Part shown: positions 30,440-42,449 of the stretch, piece by piece
Numbering within the stretch: position 1 is the first letter of the stretch
How the letters are laid out: every line of letters begins with the position of its first letter
Assembly (NCBI GenBank): GCA_963920705.1
Contig: OY987239.1
Span: 124,001-188,000 of the forward strand
Source of the DNA: Odiellus spinosus
Taxonomy: Eukaryota; Arthropoda; Arachnida; Opiliones; Phalangiidae
Direction of reading: 5' to 3'
Length of the DNA stretch: 64,000 nt
The notes under the pieces: model-generated
Seen by the model: only the letters and a program-made list of their open reading frames with translations
Database searches by the model: none
Told to the model about the DNA's origin: nothing
Position numbers and translations under genes: made by a program

Positions 30440-31480
30440 TTATAATAAAAGCGAACGGATGCATGAATTAAATATGTAAGCGAAATACCGAAGGGAAATT
30501 TAAAGCTCTAGGCGGTGGCTGGAAACTTGGCCACGAAAATAGCAACGCGTTTTAAAGTGTTAGTGACTTAATTTTTAAAACAAGCTAAGTCAAAACAGTC
30601 TTTAAACAAAATCTTCAGTTAAACATAAAAATTTATTATTATTATTATTCCAACTTTTTTATTTTGTACCGCAGAGAGAATAATTTCCGAGGTGTACGTT
30701 TTATATAGAGCTCAAGGAACGCGTTGTGTAGGCTTTTACTATTCAATTAACGTAAAACAAAAGTTCAAAGAATTTACCCGTAAAAATAAAAGTAGCTAAA
30801 ATAAAGCTGGGTTATAAAATAACCGTCTTATATTGTGAAATATTTCATATCGGCTTGAGCACTGCCTAGAATTAAAGACCAATACTCAGTGATTGGCTAA
30901 GGTTAGAGAAAAAGGTCATAAGAAAAGAATGGCCAGTTAAAAGTTTAATTTACAAAATTATCCTTAAAGGTTTCTACTTTCCAACTCGGAGATCGAGACT
31001 GTCACATCGCAAAACTAGTAACTAACGTAAAACTCCCATTTTAAAAAATGGTTGTAACCCTAAGATATAGAATTAAGATATAAAACTCAAAAAGAGTTGC
31101 ATTCTCTTTTGAAATTAAAATGAATGTATGAATAATAAATATGTGTGAGAAATATATATCTCTAGGTGTTGGCTGCAACCACGGCCATGAAATAACTACG
31201 TAATTAAAAGAGCTGGTGACTGTGTGTTTTCTTAAACAAGACAATTTGCGCATTCTTTAAGAAAGAATTCAGTTTAATCAATAAACATTCATAAAAAGCT
31301 ACATTAATTAATAGTTGATGACAGAGAAGTACCGATGTGTACGATAGAATTTAGAGCTCAAAGAGCACGTTGAATCTAGATTTTGGTTTTTAAGAACGCC
31401 TGACACGATTTCAAACGGACGCAATCTATGAATTATAGAAAAGAGTTCGAGAAATTTACCAAAGATTTGAAAATACTTTC
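30440..31480. repeat. Diverged non-coding tandem duplication, spacing about 650 bp
   Basis: Two blocks, about 30460-30790 and 31115-31475, keep the same order of landmarks: CTCTAGG(C/T)G(G/T)TGGCTG, GGCCA(C/T)GAAA, a TTTAAACA/TTTAAGAA run, CAGTT(A/T)AA..AA(A/C)AT(A/T), GAGCTCAA(G/A)GA(A/G)C, then TTCAAAGAATTTACC against TTCGAGAAATTTACC. No frame is conserved, so the unit is non-coding. Confidence 0.6.
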
Positions 31481-32924
31481 TTGCATCCACTTTACAATAA
31501 AAGCCCAAAAGTTCACTATATAGTGTTTATAGAATATTAAAGCCCTAAAAAAGATGAGGTGGCTTGGTCGGGAAACTTCGTGCAAGCTTTACCCCGTCAA
31601 AACACTTTCAAAAAGAATTTTTTTATTTGAAAAGCGAGGCGCACATTCCGTATATATCTACGTTCTTAAAATGTTGATTTAATATTAACTATCGCTTTGA
31701 AGTCTTTAAACTATAAAAGACTATCGATAGTTTCTGTATGTCTGTGTTTCAAGACGAACTTGTCTAAAAAGTAAGATGGATTTCGAGCAGAACTTCAACG
31801 GCAATAGTATTGTTTCATAGGTTTATGTACAAAGAAACAACCCTGATATACGCATGAAGAAGAAATAGTCTATTATAGGAAAACCAATTATAAGAATAAT
31901 TGATTGTTTAATCATTCGACCTACGGGAAACCTAACACGTGATCTATGGTGTATTGTAAAGGGGTGATGACGTCATTGTATTAATATTTACTATTTTATT
32001 TTAAATACATAGTTCCAATAAGAAAATTGTATGCCCCTGCGAAACTTAGGGTAGGCTTTCCTGTAAGGCTTTGGTGTACTACAGGTAAGCCCCCTATACA
32101 GGGGTAGACCCTATCACGTGACCAAATCTCAAAGCTGTACGACTTGTAGTTTGGGAGTTAAAGCATTATCAAAGTTACATCCTATGTTATTCATATGGAC
32201 AACTATGTTATTCCTATGGGTACTATTTTCAAGCTGTAAAATATTACAAATTCGTATTCGGGTGTGTACTATAGTGTATGCTGATCAACATGTATGAATA
32301 GTTTTAGCTATGTATATGAATACTGAGAAGTCATGGATATATCACGGTATGTTTGTGTACCTGTGTGTTATATTGAGTTTGTATTAGAAAATATGTATTA
32401 TATTGAATTCAACAGCTCTTATTCAATAGCTCTAAAATATACAAGACCTTTCATCAATGGTCAAGAATTAGGAGATCAAGAGTTTGTTTAACGTCAACTT
32501 AAAGTGATTGTTTATACTCAACAAAAATATTTAATTGTAAGTTAGAAGAGAAAATTACTGTTTTTCTTTTTAAAAATATCATTTTATTTTACAGTTCTAT
32601 ATTTATGAAAACATTTGTTTGGGGAAATATTACCCGCATAAACGTAAAACCCACTTTTCCCAAATACAAACACCGACCAAATATCGTACAATGGGGTTTT
32701 AAGTGATTCATTGAAATAACCTTGATCTTATCTGAAACATTGAACTGGAACTAGTCGTTCAGATTACGCAGATTTAACATTTTGTATTCGATTATAGATG
32801 AAGGTAAACGTTACGGTTAAAAACATGTCTCATTTAACAAAAAATGTTGATGTAAGTTTTTATATGTGATTTTGGATCTTGTGATTATTTCTAAATACGG
32901 GGTTTTCTAATATTTCGCGCCACG
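31481..32924. other. No gene seen
   Basis: AT-rich. A TGACGTCA lies at 31968-31975 and a GC-richer CTTTCCTGTAAGGCTTT/AGGTAAGCCCCC segment at 32050-32100. No recognisable gene. Confidence 0.5.
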
Positions 32925-32932
32925 TATAAATA
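32925..32932 (+). promoter_or_regulatory. TATA box before a CpG-rich leader
   Basis: CACGTATAAATATATCAGG is followed by about 130 bp that is strikingly CpG-rich for this window (GACGCGCCGCGATTCGCGG, CGCGCGCGCGG) and leads to an ATG at 33097. Confidence 0.45.
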
Positions 32933-33096
32933 TATCAGGCAGGCCTGAACGTGTTTTACGTGTATGAACGTCTCGCTTTTATAATTGACGCGCCGCGATT
33001 CGCGGTGACAGTCCACCCCCCTTCGCGCGCGCGGTTCGCGTAGTGACCTCGCGATTGACTTGCAAAAGAAGCGACACTTGACTCTAAACCACCAAG

Positions 33097-33288
33097 ATGG
33101 ACATACCGTCCGAATCTACAGCTCTCTCGAGAATTTTGGATAAAAATCCACAAAATCTTATCCACCTATTAACCCTTTTGATAGTTATCGGTGTTCTTGA
33201 ATTTATGAATTTTTGGGTTCAGCACTATGACATAAAGATCGACTTGAAACAAAACACCGTTCAATCGTTAAACCATAGCCGCGTATAA
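33097..33288 (+). CDS. Small single-pass membrane protein, 63 codons
   Basis: ATG in a good animal context (CCACCAAGATGG) and an intact frame to TAA. Residues 1-20 are polar (MDIPSESTALSRILDKNP). Residues 21-42 are hydrophobic (LIHLLTLLIVIGVLEFMNFW), followed by a polar tail. This predicts one membrane helix. A TATA box and CpG-rich leader upstream and AATAAA signals downstream (33765 and 34180) support a transcription unit. No family recognised. It may be a small host gene or the remnant of a longer one; its length alone is weak evidence. Confidence 0.4.
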   Translation: MDIPSESTALSRILDKNPQNLIHLLTLLIVIGVLEFMNFWVQHYDIKIDLKQNTVQSLNHSRV

Positions 33289-34816
33289 TCGCCTTTCACG
33301 TATAATTGAACTTTTTTTAGCAGAAGGAAGGGTACTAGTTTTTGTACAAGTGCAGTGTATTTTAAAGTTAAACTCCGAGGTGAAGCTATTTGTATACGCT
33401 TACCCAACCTGTTTACAGACGACATTTTAGACCACCTGCGAGGGGAAAAAGGTAGAGAGGACATAGAAAACGGTGTTGATGAACAGTACTGTCGGTCTGC
33501 TATACAGATAAGGTGAAATAACATTGAAAAGTTCCAAGCCATAAGGAAAAAGGATTTAAGAAAAGGACGGGACCCTGGGTGGAGAAGCCTACGAGAACCG
33601 CTATTTCGTTAAAACGTAGCTGGACCCCATGCCGAAAAAGAAGGGGAGATTACAAAAGATTCGGGGTGCGGTTGATGCCGTGGCTATCCGACAAAGGATG
33701 GAAAAATTTTTCGAATTCGCGGTAAACAAATCAATCACTGCGGAATAAAACTCGGAACTCCCATGCCATTGTAAATCGTTTGAATGTAGCGCCAGGATTT
33801 TACGTACGGGCCATTCACTCGACCGTACCCCAACTGAACGAGTCGTATCGATGTTATACTTGGAAAAAACGTGAGCTAATATTTTAAGTTAACGGTATTT
33901 TTTTAAGATTTTGAGCTAATGGGTAGATGTTTATTCTATTAACCTTATATTTGCTTAGTGTATGTTAGTTGCTATTTGATATTTAATTTTGTTAAGAAAC
34001 TTGCGATTTCAAATACGTGTTGATCATTTCTCGTTTAGATGAAGACAAGATTTCACATATCGGCTACGGTCGGGAAAAGTTGGATTGTGTAAAAAATAAT
34101 GTGTATAAATTGCGATCTAAAATGAATATAAATTGTTATAATGGAACTAAAATGTGCAGCCATTAAGATATTTTTCAATAAAATTTTTTTGTGAGACGTA
34201 TGTGTTTTTTAAGAGCCGATAATTTGTTTTTATTCGTATTCTCGCAACGACACAAACTAAAAGAAGCCTTGAGTTGCAGTATTAAATAAAAATGTATAAT
34301 TTGTAACAATAAAAATTTATTTTTGTGAGACTTTGTCTTTGAAACTGTGATTTTTATTTACGTTGAAGCCTATCTTTTAAACCTGAAAGGGTAAGCGACC
34401 AAATCAATATAGCCTTAGGGGGTTCCACGGGGGGATGGGGGAGTTGAAAGTATGAACTAAATTGTTGAAAGTATGAACTATTTAATTCTATTTACTTAAC
34501 GGTTACATTTGTATAACGTATTTGAACTTTGTTTTAATTGCTGCACGAGAATGTTAATACAAAAAAATAGAAAGAAGAAAAAAGGGATGTATAACCGTTA
34601 TATCACGCGCATAGAAAAGTGATACAATCTTTTTGGTCTCGTGCTATAGTTAAAAAATTGAATTTAGTGATTTTGACTAGGCTTAGAAAAGGTATTGTAA
34701 AAGTCTGCAATAAATTAAAGAATAGATTGAATCAAAAAACGTTTAGTTCCTTAAAAGAATTCGAAAGTCGTATTAAATCATGGATTCTCCATGAAGAACG
34801 TCTTTAAAATATTTCA
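33289..34816. other. 3' region of the small ORF and presumed 5' LTR area of BEL/Pao element A
   Basis: Two similar poly(A)-type stretches (CAATAAAATTTTTTTGTGAGAC near 34175 and CAATAAAAATTTATTTTTGTGAGAC near 34308). The end of the 5' LTR of element A must lie at about 34816, just before its primer-binding site, but the LTR start cannot be set without a second LTR. A 62-codon frame at 34619-34807 is not called. Confidence 0.4.
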
Positions 34817-34834
34817 TGGTGCCGAAACCCGGGA
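34817..34834 (+). promoter_or_regulatory. Primer-binding site of BEL/Pao element A
   Basis: TGGTGCCGAAACCCGGGA starts with TGG and is nearly the same as the site of element B (minus strand, 44483-44466), so both elements probably use the same tRNA as primer. Confidence 0.75.
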
Positions 34835-34931
34835 TCAGCCTTCATTTTAAAGTATCAAAGAACGACTTAAGATTGCTGACGGTAGAAACGTTTCTTTTGC
34901 AAAGATGAGTGAGTCGGAGTAAGAAACCGTT

Positions 34932-36189
34932 GTGAAGGGAGATCTGTTAGATCGGAAAAAAAGGCAACGGAATGTCTATCGAAATCTAATCACAGAAGCC
35001 TTTATGAAATTAGAAGATCTATTGAATGAAGAGCTGATAGATACGAACGATGTGGAAGATTTAATCGAAAAAATTGAATCAAAGGAAGATAAGTTACGAA
35101 AATTAAACGACGCGATCTTGGAATTAATGCCAGTCGAAGAAATCGAACAAGAATGTATATTGGTGGAAAGATTCGATGAAGAAGTAGGAGAAATACGGAA
35201 TAAAGGTAAGCGATTTTTAAAGACGTCCAAAAAAGGACAGAATCGAAAAGAAGAAAGGCGTGGAAATGCGATAAAATTGCCGAAAATCGCTATCGAAAAA
35301 TTCAATGGAGACCCTGTGAGTTGGCAGACATTTTGGGATCAATTCGAAGCCGCAGTTCATCGAAGCGGTTCTTTGAATGACGTCGAAAAGTTTAATTATC
35401 TGCAGTCGTCTCGGTGGAAAGGCTTTAACGGCTATTTGTGGTTTGGCATTGACGGCTGCGAATTATGATAAGGCGTTGGCAATATTAAAGGGTAGATTCG
35501 GAAGAAAACAACTCATAATCAGCGTGCATATGAATCACCTTTTGAATTTGGAACCGGTTAAGAAAATATTCGATCTTACAGGATTGAGAAGCCTGTATGA
35601 TAAGTGTGAAATACAGATTAGGAGCTTGGAATCACTCGGAGTTATGACAGACACGTACGAGGCGATGCTAACAACTCTTCTCTTAAAGTTGATACCTGCT
35701 GAACTCTCTCTCGAACTTAATCGAAAAAACAATGAAGATCGAGATCACAGTGTAGAAGAAATATTGCAATTTATCCGAAACGAACTAGAAGGAAGAGAAA
35801 GACACGCGATGTTAACAAGTGCTACACAGCAATCTCAAGACAAAGGAAAGCATAACTCATTTTCAACTAACCAAAATTGGGATCGTTCTAAAAGACACGT
35901 AAAATCCGATTTCAGCAGTCAAGCCAAAACGATCGCTTCAACTGCGTCCTTTAATACTATTACTGAAGGAATTTGCATGTTTTGCTCGAAATCGGCTCAT
36001 AATTTCGAAGATTGCTCGGCTTTGAGCATATCACAGAGAAAGGAGATTCTTCGAAAGAAAGGAAGATGTTTTGTGTGTACGAAAAGGGGGCATCTTGCCA
36101 GATTCTGCAAAAGTATTATGAAATGTCCAACGTGCTTCAGAAAACATCATAAATCAATGTGTGACATCAAATTCCCAGAAAACAGCTAA
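34932..36189 (+). pseudogene. gag: Gag of BEL/Pao element A
   Basis: The first frame (34932-35468) has a coiled-coil-like N-end (LNEELIDTNDVEDLIEKIES) and the capsid entry KLPKIAIEKFNGDPVSWQTF. The reading shifts near 35405 into the frame ending at 36189. That frame has GLALTAANYDKALAILKGRF, SLYDKCEIQIRSLESLGV and two to three CCHC-type knuckles (CMFCSKSAHNFEDC, CFVCTKRGHLARFC, CPTC...KSMC). This is the BEL/Pao Gag layout (DUF1759 and DUF1758-type regions). A TAA at 36187 separates it from the protease. It would bind and package element RNA. Confidence 0.85.
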
Positions 36190-36273
36190 TCCAAGTCAGT
36201 AAATGTCACCGTCTCTACTACGGTCGCGGAAGATGAGGCGAAGTCAATTTTTCTGCAGTCGGTATCAGCAAAA

Positions 36274-36762
36274 TTGGTAACAGAAGGTTCGACGTCGAAG
36301 ACCATAAGGTGCCTGCTTGACGGGGGAAGCCAAAGAACTTTTATTAACCAGAGGCTATCTGAAGAATTAAATCTAAACGTGGTAGGAGTGGAAATATTAA
36401 CATTTATTCCTTCGGAAGCATCGCTCCGCGACCTGTCGAAGCGCGAAGAGTCACTTTATGTTTTAGAAGTATCGACGGTGATCAAGAGCTGATCCTGGAA
36501 GCGCTTGAAACTCCCGAAGTGTGCGCGGCTCTAATTCAGGTACCAAGTTTTGGAGTTCAGGAAGCCATGTTGAAGAGAGGAATTATTCTAGCAGAAACAA
36601 AAGAGAAAAAAGGCTGTACGATAGATTTACTGGTCGGTACAGATTTCTACTGGAAAATAGTGACAGGACACAGAGCGTTTATCCGATTCTCTTACGGCTG
36701 TTCATACCATTTTTGGCTGGACTGTTCATGGCATTGCAATCTCGAACCCTTTAAATGTATCC
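36274..36762 (+). pseudogene. Retropepsin-like protease region of element A
   Basis: IRCLLDGGSQRTFINQRLSE carries the Asp of an LD[ST]GSQ-type retropepsin site, here LDGGSQ, and is followed by LNLNVVGVEILTF. A stop ends the frame at 36492. The following reading frames (36519-36762) hold VPSFGVQEAMLKRGI and IDLLVGTDFYWKIVTG, the conserved link between protease and RT in BEL/Pao polyproteins, with a frame change near 36680. Confidence 0.75.
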
Positions 36763-38387
36763 GTGAACAGCTTATGCGTTTTTAACGGATCCACGGATAA
36801 ACATGACGAAGAAAAGGTTTCACAACAGTTGAAGAAATTTTGGGACCTGGATTCTTTGGGTATCGTTGAACGTGTGGAAACGAATATCATGGAAACGGAA
36901 CTTCTCGAGAATTTTAAGAAAACTATCAGGTTTATTAACGGGCGTTACATTGTAAATTTACCATGGAAGGAGGATGTTGCTTTGTTGACAACCAACAAGG
37001 TGATCGCTGAGAAACGATTTGCAATGCTAAAAAAACGATTTGCAAATAATCCAGTTTATTATTCTCGATATACGGCAGTTATCAAAGATTATTTAAAACA
37101 AGGAATCGTCGAAGTGGTATCTAATGACGATAAAACTGAAGGCATCGGTAAAGTATGTTACTTACCACATCATGGTGTTGTAAGAGACGAAAAGAAAACT
37201 ACTAAGCTCAGAATTGTCCTTGATGCTTCCGCTCATGAAATGGACGCGCCGGCTTTAAACGATTGTTTACACCCCGGGCCGAACATGAATTTGGATTTAT
37301 TAAAGCTACTAATTACTTTTAGAATGAAACCTATAGCCAATTTCTACTCGGAGCTACTATCGATCATCATATTTCCAAATACGTGGGGTCAAGTCCAGAA
37401 GCCGTGAAGCTTTTAAAAAACGGTTTATACGTCGATGATTTCAATGGAGGTGCGGAAGACATTCACGAAGCTTTGACACTAACGAAAGAGGTCAAGAAAA
37501 TTATGAATGAAGGCGGAATGAATCTCCGAAAATGGATGACGAATTCCGAAACCCTACTTAAACTCTGGAATGAAAACAATTTTGAAACCGGCGATGAGCT
37601 TATAACGACAACGCCTAACGACATTTCATCAATGAAAGTTCTTGGAATATGTTGGAATCCTAAATTGGATGAATTGCAGTATGACGTTTCAAATTTGATG
37701 GAATTTCTCGTTTCTCAAGGAAACACCAAGCGATATGTATTGCAGGCCTCCGCTAGAATATTTGATCCAACCGGGTTCATCACGCCATTTGTGATTCGCG
37801 TCAAGATTATTTTCCAAGAAATCTGGGAAAGAGGGACAAAATGGGATGAACCTATTCCCGAAGATCTCCAAGTCAAATGGAAGAAATGGTGTTTAGAACT
37901 TCCTCGTCTAAACGAATTGACTATAAAAAGGCCTTATTTTGGAAGCAAAAAGGCATCTCAAATAGTTCGAAAGGAATTTCATTGTTTCTGTGACAGTAGT
38001 GAAAGGGCTTTATATTAGATTCATTACTGACAGCGGAGAAATTCGAACCGAATTGATAGCAAGTAAATCGAGAGTGGCTCCCCTAAAGAAGGTCACTCTA
38101 CCACGACTAGAATTACTGGCGGCTCTCGTGGGAGTGAGATTTTTGAAGAACATAAAGAACTATTTTTTGCCCGACTGTCCGAAACAATATTTTTGGACAG
38201 ATTCATCGATCGCGTTGAGTTGGATTAAAGGTACGGCAAACAGATGGAAACCATTCGTTGCAAATAGAGTAAGAGAAATTCAAGAATCATCCGAACCTTG
38301 CCAATGGAATCATTGTCCGGGATCCAAAAATCCAGCAGATTTTTTAACACGTGGGCAAAATTTGGAAAGTTTAATATCGAATGAAAC
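36763..38387 (+). pseudogene. Reverse transcriptase and RNase H of element A
   Basis: RT part: LKKFWDLDSLGI, GRYIVNLPWKED, LPHHGVV, TTKLRIVLDASAHEMDAPAL and NDCLHPGPNMNLDLLKLL. At about 37343 the fingers/palm section with the first catalytic Asp is deleted and the frame changes. The next frame holds GLYVDDFNGGAED (YVDD) and RKWMTNSETLL. The frame at 37990-38387 has ASKSRVAPLKKVTLPRLEL, FWTDSSIALSWIKG and NPADFLTRG (RNase H-like). The reading is cut at the insertion site of element B and resumes in phase at 44938. Confidence 0.85.
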
Positions 38388-38392
38388 GTGGT

Positions 38393-38837
38393 TGTGGCTA
38401 GTTTTATGCAGTTCGCGTGTTACCGAAAATATTAGACTGAAATTTGTGGTTTAAAAATAGTGCAGCGGAAACCTGTTGAGATTTAACTTGATAATTTATT
38501 ATGATTAAAATATATTTACACTCGCGAGTATTAAAATTCGATTACTACGTTATAAGAAGGAAAACGATTGACTGACTAAATTACACATTAGAGGTTCTAC
38601 ATGAAAACTACGGGTCCAAACTCCACGCGTACAACAAACCAAGATAGTGGTTTTTTAGGATAAAAAAACATGTTTGTTTTTCTTTACCGATAACGTTGTG
38701 GGCCTTATCGTGTAGAGGTATTTCATTATACATTGCTAAAGAATAATCTTAATTATAGGTATTAAAATAAGGTGAATTCTCACGGTTACAAAATAATAAT
38801 AATAAAGCTGGGTTTTCACCGTTTCAGTTATTTGACA
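38393..38837 (-). repeat. 3' LTR of element B
   Basis: 445 bp, matches 44488-44932 except T/C near 38544 and G/A near 38591. On the minus strand it starts TGTCAAATAACTG and ends CTAGCCACA. A purine-rich GGCGGGCAG lies just upstream on the minus strand as possible polypurine tract. Confidence 0.95.
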
Positions 38838-38946
38838 CTGCCCGCCGATGAGTTTTACGACTCATCAATAAGATTTTCAATTGACGTACCGATAGAGTAA
38901 CTAATAACAAATTCATTAAACATGTTTAAGTTAAGTTTAACCCCTT

Positions 38947-39678
38947 TTAACACTCTAGAGGGTATAATAATTGTACTGGTCGCTTAAGATAAGTTCCATT
39001 AGCCAACTTTAATTCGCACGATCTAATCTTCTGGTCACGTCCTACAATAGTATTGGAGATTTTCCCCATTTTCCAAAGCATTCTTGGGGTTCTGAGTTCA
39101 TGAATTAGGACGATATCTCCTTCTTTTAGTTCATTGGACACCTTCGGCTGCTTCTGATGATGGGCTGTTCGAAGTTGAAATAAGTAGTCTATCTTCCATC
39201 TGTTCCAAAGTTGGTCCAAGAGATTTTGTCGGTATCGGAACCTCTTTGTCAACTCCTGGCGATTCGTAGTCATTTTTTCGGTTGTGTTAAAACGTCGTGA
39301 TGGTAGAGAAGTTTGTCTCTGACCCGTTAAAAAATGGCTCGGAGAGAGAGGAGTAGGTTCGTAGATGTTGTGGTACATATAGGTGATAGGTCGACTATTT
39401 AAGATAGCTTCTGTTTCAATCAGGAATATCTCAAGTTCTTCGTAGGTCAGCGAGGCTCGACCGATCACTTTTCGTAGGATGGATTTTGTGGACTGGATCA
39501 AACGTTCCCAAAAGCCGCCCCACCAGGCGGCACGCTCTACGATGGGCTTCCAGGAAATCCCCTTGGCGCTAAGAAAGTCGGCTACTTCCGGGTGCTTGAG
39601 ATTCGTGAAAATGTCTTTAAGATCTTGTTCAGCGCGTTTAAAAGTACGAGCATTGTCTGAGTATATAACACTAGGCAC
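38947..39678 (-). pseudogene. Integrase C-terminal half of element B
   Basis: IYSDNARTFKRA holds the second catalytic Asp of the rve core. ERAAWWGGFWERLIQSTKSILRK contains the Glu. LNSRPITYMY, LSPSHFLTGQ and the C-terminal DUF5641-type tail (YRQNLLDQLWNRWKIDYL, LKEGDIVLIHEL, WKMGKI) follow. This is the end of BEL/Pao pol. It overlaps the upstream frame (to 39582) after a frame change near 39640. It would join element DNA to the target with 5-bp duplication. Confidence 0.9.
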
Positions 39679-40745
39679 TCCGCGTCGCGATAAGAAGCGC
39701 GAAAAGCCATCAGGAATTTTTCGGTCGACAGATCAGTAACCAGCTCCAGATGAACCGCGCGCGTGGTAGCACAAGTGAGTAGCGCAATATAACATTTTTG
39801 TGACGAGTTTTTAGTCGTACGCACGATGAGTGGACCACCGAAGTCCACTCCGGTAATAGAAAATGGCTGCGCTGGCGTAATTCGATCCGCGGGTAACGGC
39901 GCGACTATTTGTTGGGCTGCTTTCACGCGAAAACGCTTACATCTTCCGCACTTGTCGACTATCTTTTTAACTGTTTGGCGACCGCGAGTAACCCAGAATT
40001 CTTCCCTGAGTGAAGATAGCGTATCATTCAGTCCAGCATGAGACATTACATTACGGTGGTGATATGAGGCTAGTAGTTCAGCCAGGCGGCTTTTTCCGGA
40101 TATGATCCAAGGGTGTTTTTGTCTAAAAGTGAATTGGCCCTTATCTAGTCTTCGTTTAACGAAAAGAAGCAAATGTTGGTCCAATTGAGGATCTAGGTCA
40201 GTGATCGGAGAGGTTTTAGGAAGGAATTTTTGTTTATTTAGTTGATGCATCTCAGCTTCGTACGTTTCTTCTTGGCTTTGGCGGATTAGTACTATTTCTC
40301 CAAAAAATAGTTCTTCGGCGGTTAGAGGTCCTTGACGTTTCTGACTAGGTTTACGGCAATTATGAATAAACCTCAATATCCACGATGAAATTCTCTTTAC
40401 TTTAAGGTACTCGCTGTATCGATTCAAATCTAGTAGCGGTTGTTTTGTGGATGATACGCAGCTTGATAGTACAACCTCGCCCTTGATAGTTCTTCTTTCT
40501 TCTTGAACGGCTTCTTGATTTGGTGCTTCAAACTTTGAAGTAGTAGTAGTTTGAGCCTTGATGGCCCTTCCCACCATATTTGATTATTTATCAAGTCATC
40601 CGCTCGTTTCCCTCTCGTTGGCATGTCAGCTGGATTGGTCGATCCCTTCACGTGATTCCAAGATGTTGGTTCTAATAGCGACTGAATTTCTGCGACCCTG
40701 TTAGATACGAAGGGTTTCCATGGACGAGAAGAACCCTTAATCCAA
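39582..40745 (-). pseudogene. RNase H end and integrase N-terminal half of element B
   Basis: Frame 40651-40430 begins KGSTNPADMPTRG, the end of the RNase H-like region, and passes near 40570 into the frame 40577-39582. That frame has YSEYLKVKRISSWILRFIHN, LTAEELFFGE, RHPWIISGKSRLAELL-type text, YHHRNVMSHAG (zinc-finger His), CGRCKRFR (zinc Cys pair), PFSITGVDFGGPL (first catalytic Asp) and CATTRAVHLELV. A stop at 40746 and the frame changes break the polyprotein. Confidence 0.85.
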
Positions 40746-40747
40746 TG

Positions 40748-42449
40748 TTATGTTATCATAGAATCGGAAAATAGTTTGACATCTTCGATCTTGAAACGCA
40801 GGGCTTTTTTAAGGTAATCGCTAAGTCGAGCTCCCAATAGAGCACCCATAAGCTCGAGACGAGGCAAACTTAATTTTTTCAAAGGTGAAACTCGGGATTT
40901 TGATGCGATAAACGAGACACCGATTTCTCCAGTGTAAGTTACGTATCGGATATACGAACAGGCTGCATAGGCTAATTCACTAGCATCAGTGAAGGTGACA
41001 AGGCTTATTTTTCTTATGTCTTGGAAGTGCGAGTGAGCCGAAACTTGATAGCTCATTGCACCACGATTCAAATTTCAAAGCCATGTCGGGTGGTAAACGA
41101 TCGTCCCATTCTATGCCGGCTTCCCAAAGTTCTTGGAAAAGTATTTTTACTCTGATGACGAAAGGCGAGAGAAATCCGATTGGGTCAAATATGCGGGAGA
41201 CCGTTCGAAGTACGTGTCTTTTGGTTATCTTCTTTTCCGCAGTAAAGGCTGAGATGGGGTTTAAATCAAGTTGCAAAGTATCTTGTTTTGAGTCCCAAGT
41301 AAGGCATAGTACCTTGAGAGGTTCGTTCGTCGAATTAACTTCCATTGATTGAATATCTCCGAGGTTTTGGTTTTCGATCTTGAGCCATTCGGTTTCTAGT
41401 TCCTTAAAATTTGAAATCCACTTTCGCAAGTTCATTCCTGCATCGCCGAGTATACGTTTTGCTTCGGTAGATATTTTTAAAGCCTTGGCGACCGTGGAAT
41501 CACCGGAAGTGAAATCGTCGACATACAAGTCATCTTGAAGTTTAGCGCAAACCTCTGGATGTTGTTCTTCGTACTTTTGAATATGCTGACGAATAGTAGC
41601 AGATAAAAGAAACGGGCTTGAAGTAACCCCAAATGGTACGCGAGTGATTCTCATGGTTTGAAATTCGTGGCCAAGGTCGTCTTTAGGCCATAGAAAACGT
41701 AGAGCGTCGCGATCAGTTGGAGCAAGCGAAATTTGTAAAAATGCCTTCTCTGTGTCTCCTATGCATACTATGGCGTAACTTCGAAAACGGAGTAGAACGT
41801 CCAATAACTAAGGGTTTAGGTTCGTACCTGAATCAAGGCAGTTGTTAAGACTTGGGGCGTCTGTTTCAGCCGAGGATCCGTCATAAACGATTCGCAGACT
41901 AGTGGTTTCCTTGTCGGGACGAATAACGGGGTGATGTGGTAAATAGAAGATAGTATTTGTGGTTTCTATTTCCGCCTCTGGTACTACCTCAATTACTCCC
42001 TCGTTAAGTTGGTCGGAAATTATCTTTCGGTACTGATTGAAGAGGCTCGGGTCATTACGAAACCTTTTAACTAGTTGTAAGGCGCGACGTTCAGCATTTC
42101 TATAATTGTCCTTCAGTTCATCGCGATTTTCTTTCCATGGCAGGCGAACTTGATAGCGATCGCCAATCTTGATTATAGAACTCTCGAATCTTTCTAGAGT
42201 TTGCTTTTCAGTTACGACGGGCTTCAAAACGTCCTTTATTCCCATGGTATCGAGGTCCCAGAAGGTTTTTATCTGAGCTGAGAGTTGCTGTTCGTCTGTC
42301 GAGGATTCTGCTTTAAGTGCGGATATAGTATGAACTGCCGCTGTGAGCGAAGGGACATCTGTCTGACCTTGTACTGTCCATCCGAAAATGGTTTCGGAAG
42401 CGACCAGACTAGGTGTGATGCGTGATACTCTCCAGACGAAATCCTCCAT
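40748..42449 (-). pseudogene. Reverse transcriptase and RNase H of element B
   Basis: From 42449: ETIFGWTVQGQTD, IKTFWDLDTMGI, DRYQVRLPWKEN, FYLPHHPVIRPDK and TSLRIVYDGSS. A TAG at 41808-41810 interrupts the frame, which stays in phase: CIGDTEKAFLQISL (first catalytic Asp), RVPFGVTSSPFLL and LYVDDFTSGDS (YVDD). RNase H is in another frame (41071-40748): FTDASELAYAACSY, FIASKSRVSPLKKLSLPRLEL. Unlike element A it keeps the complete palm. It would copy element RNA into DNA. Confidence 0.9.

Noticed and set aside
34976..35305. Minus-strand 109-codon Ser/Phe-rich frame
   Set aside because: Antisense of the gag coiled-coil of BEL/Pao element A.
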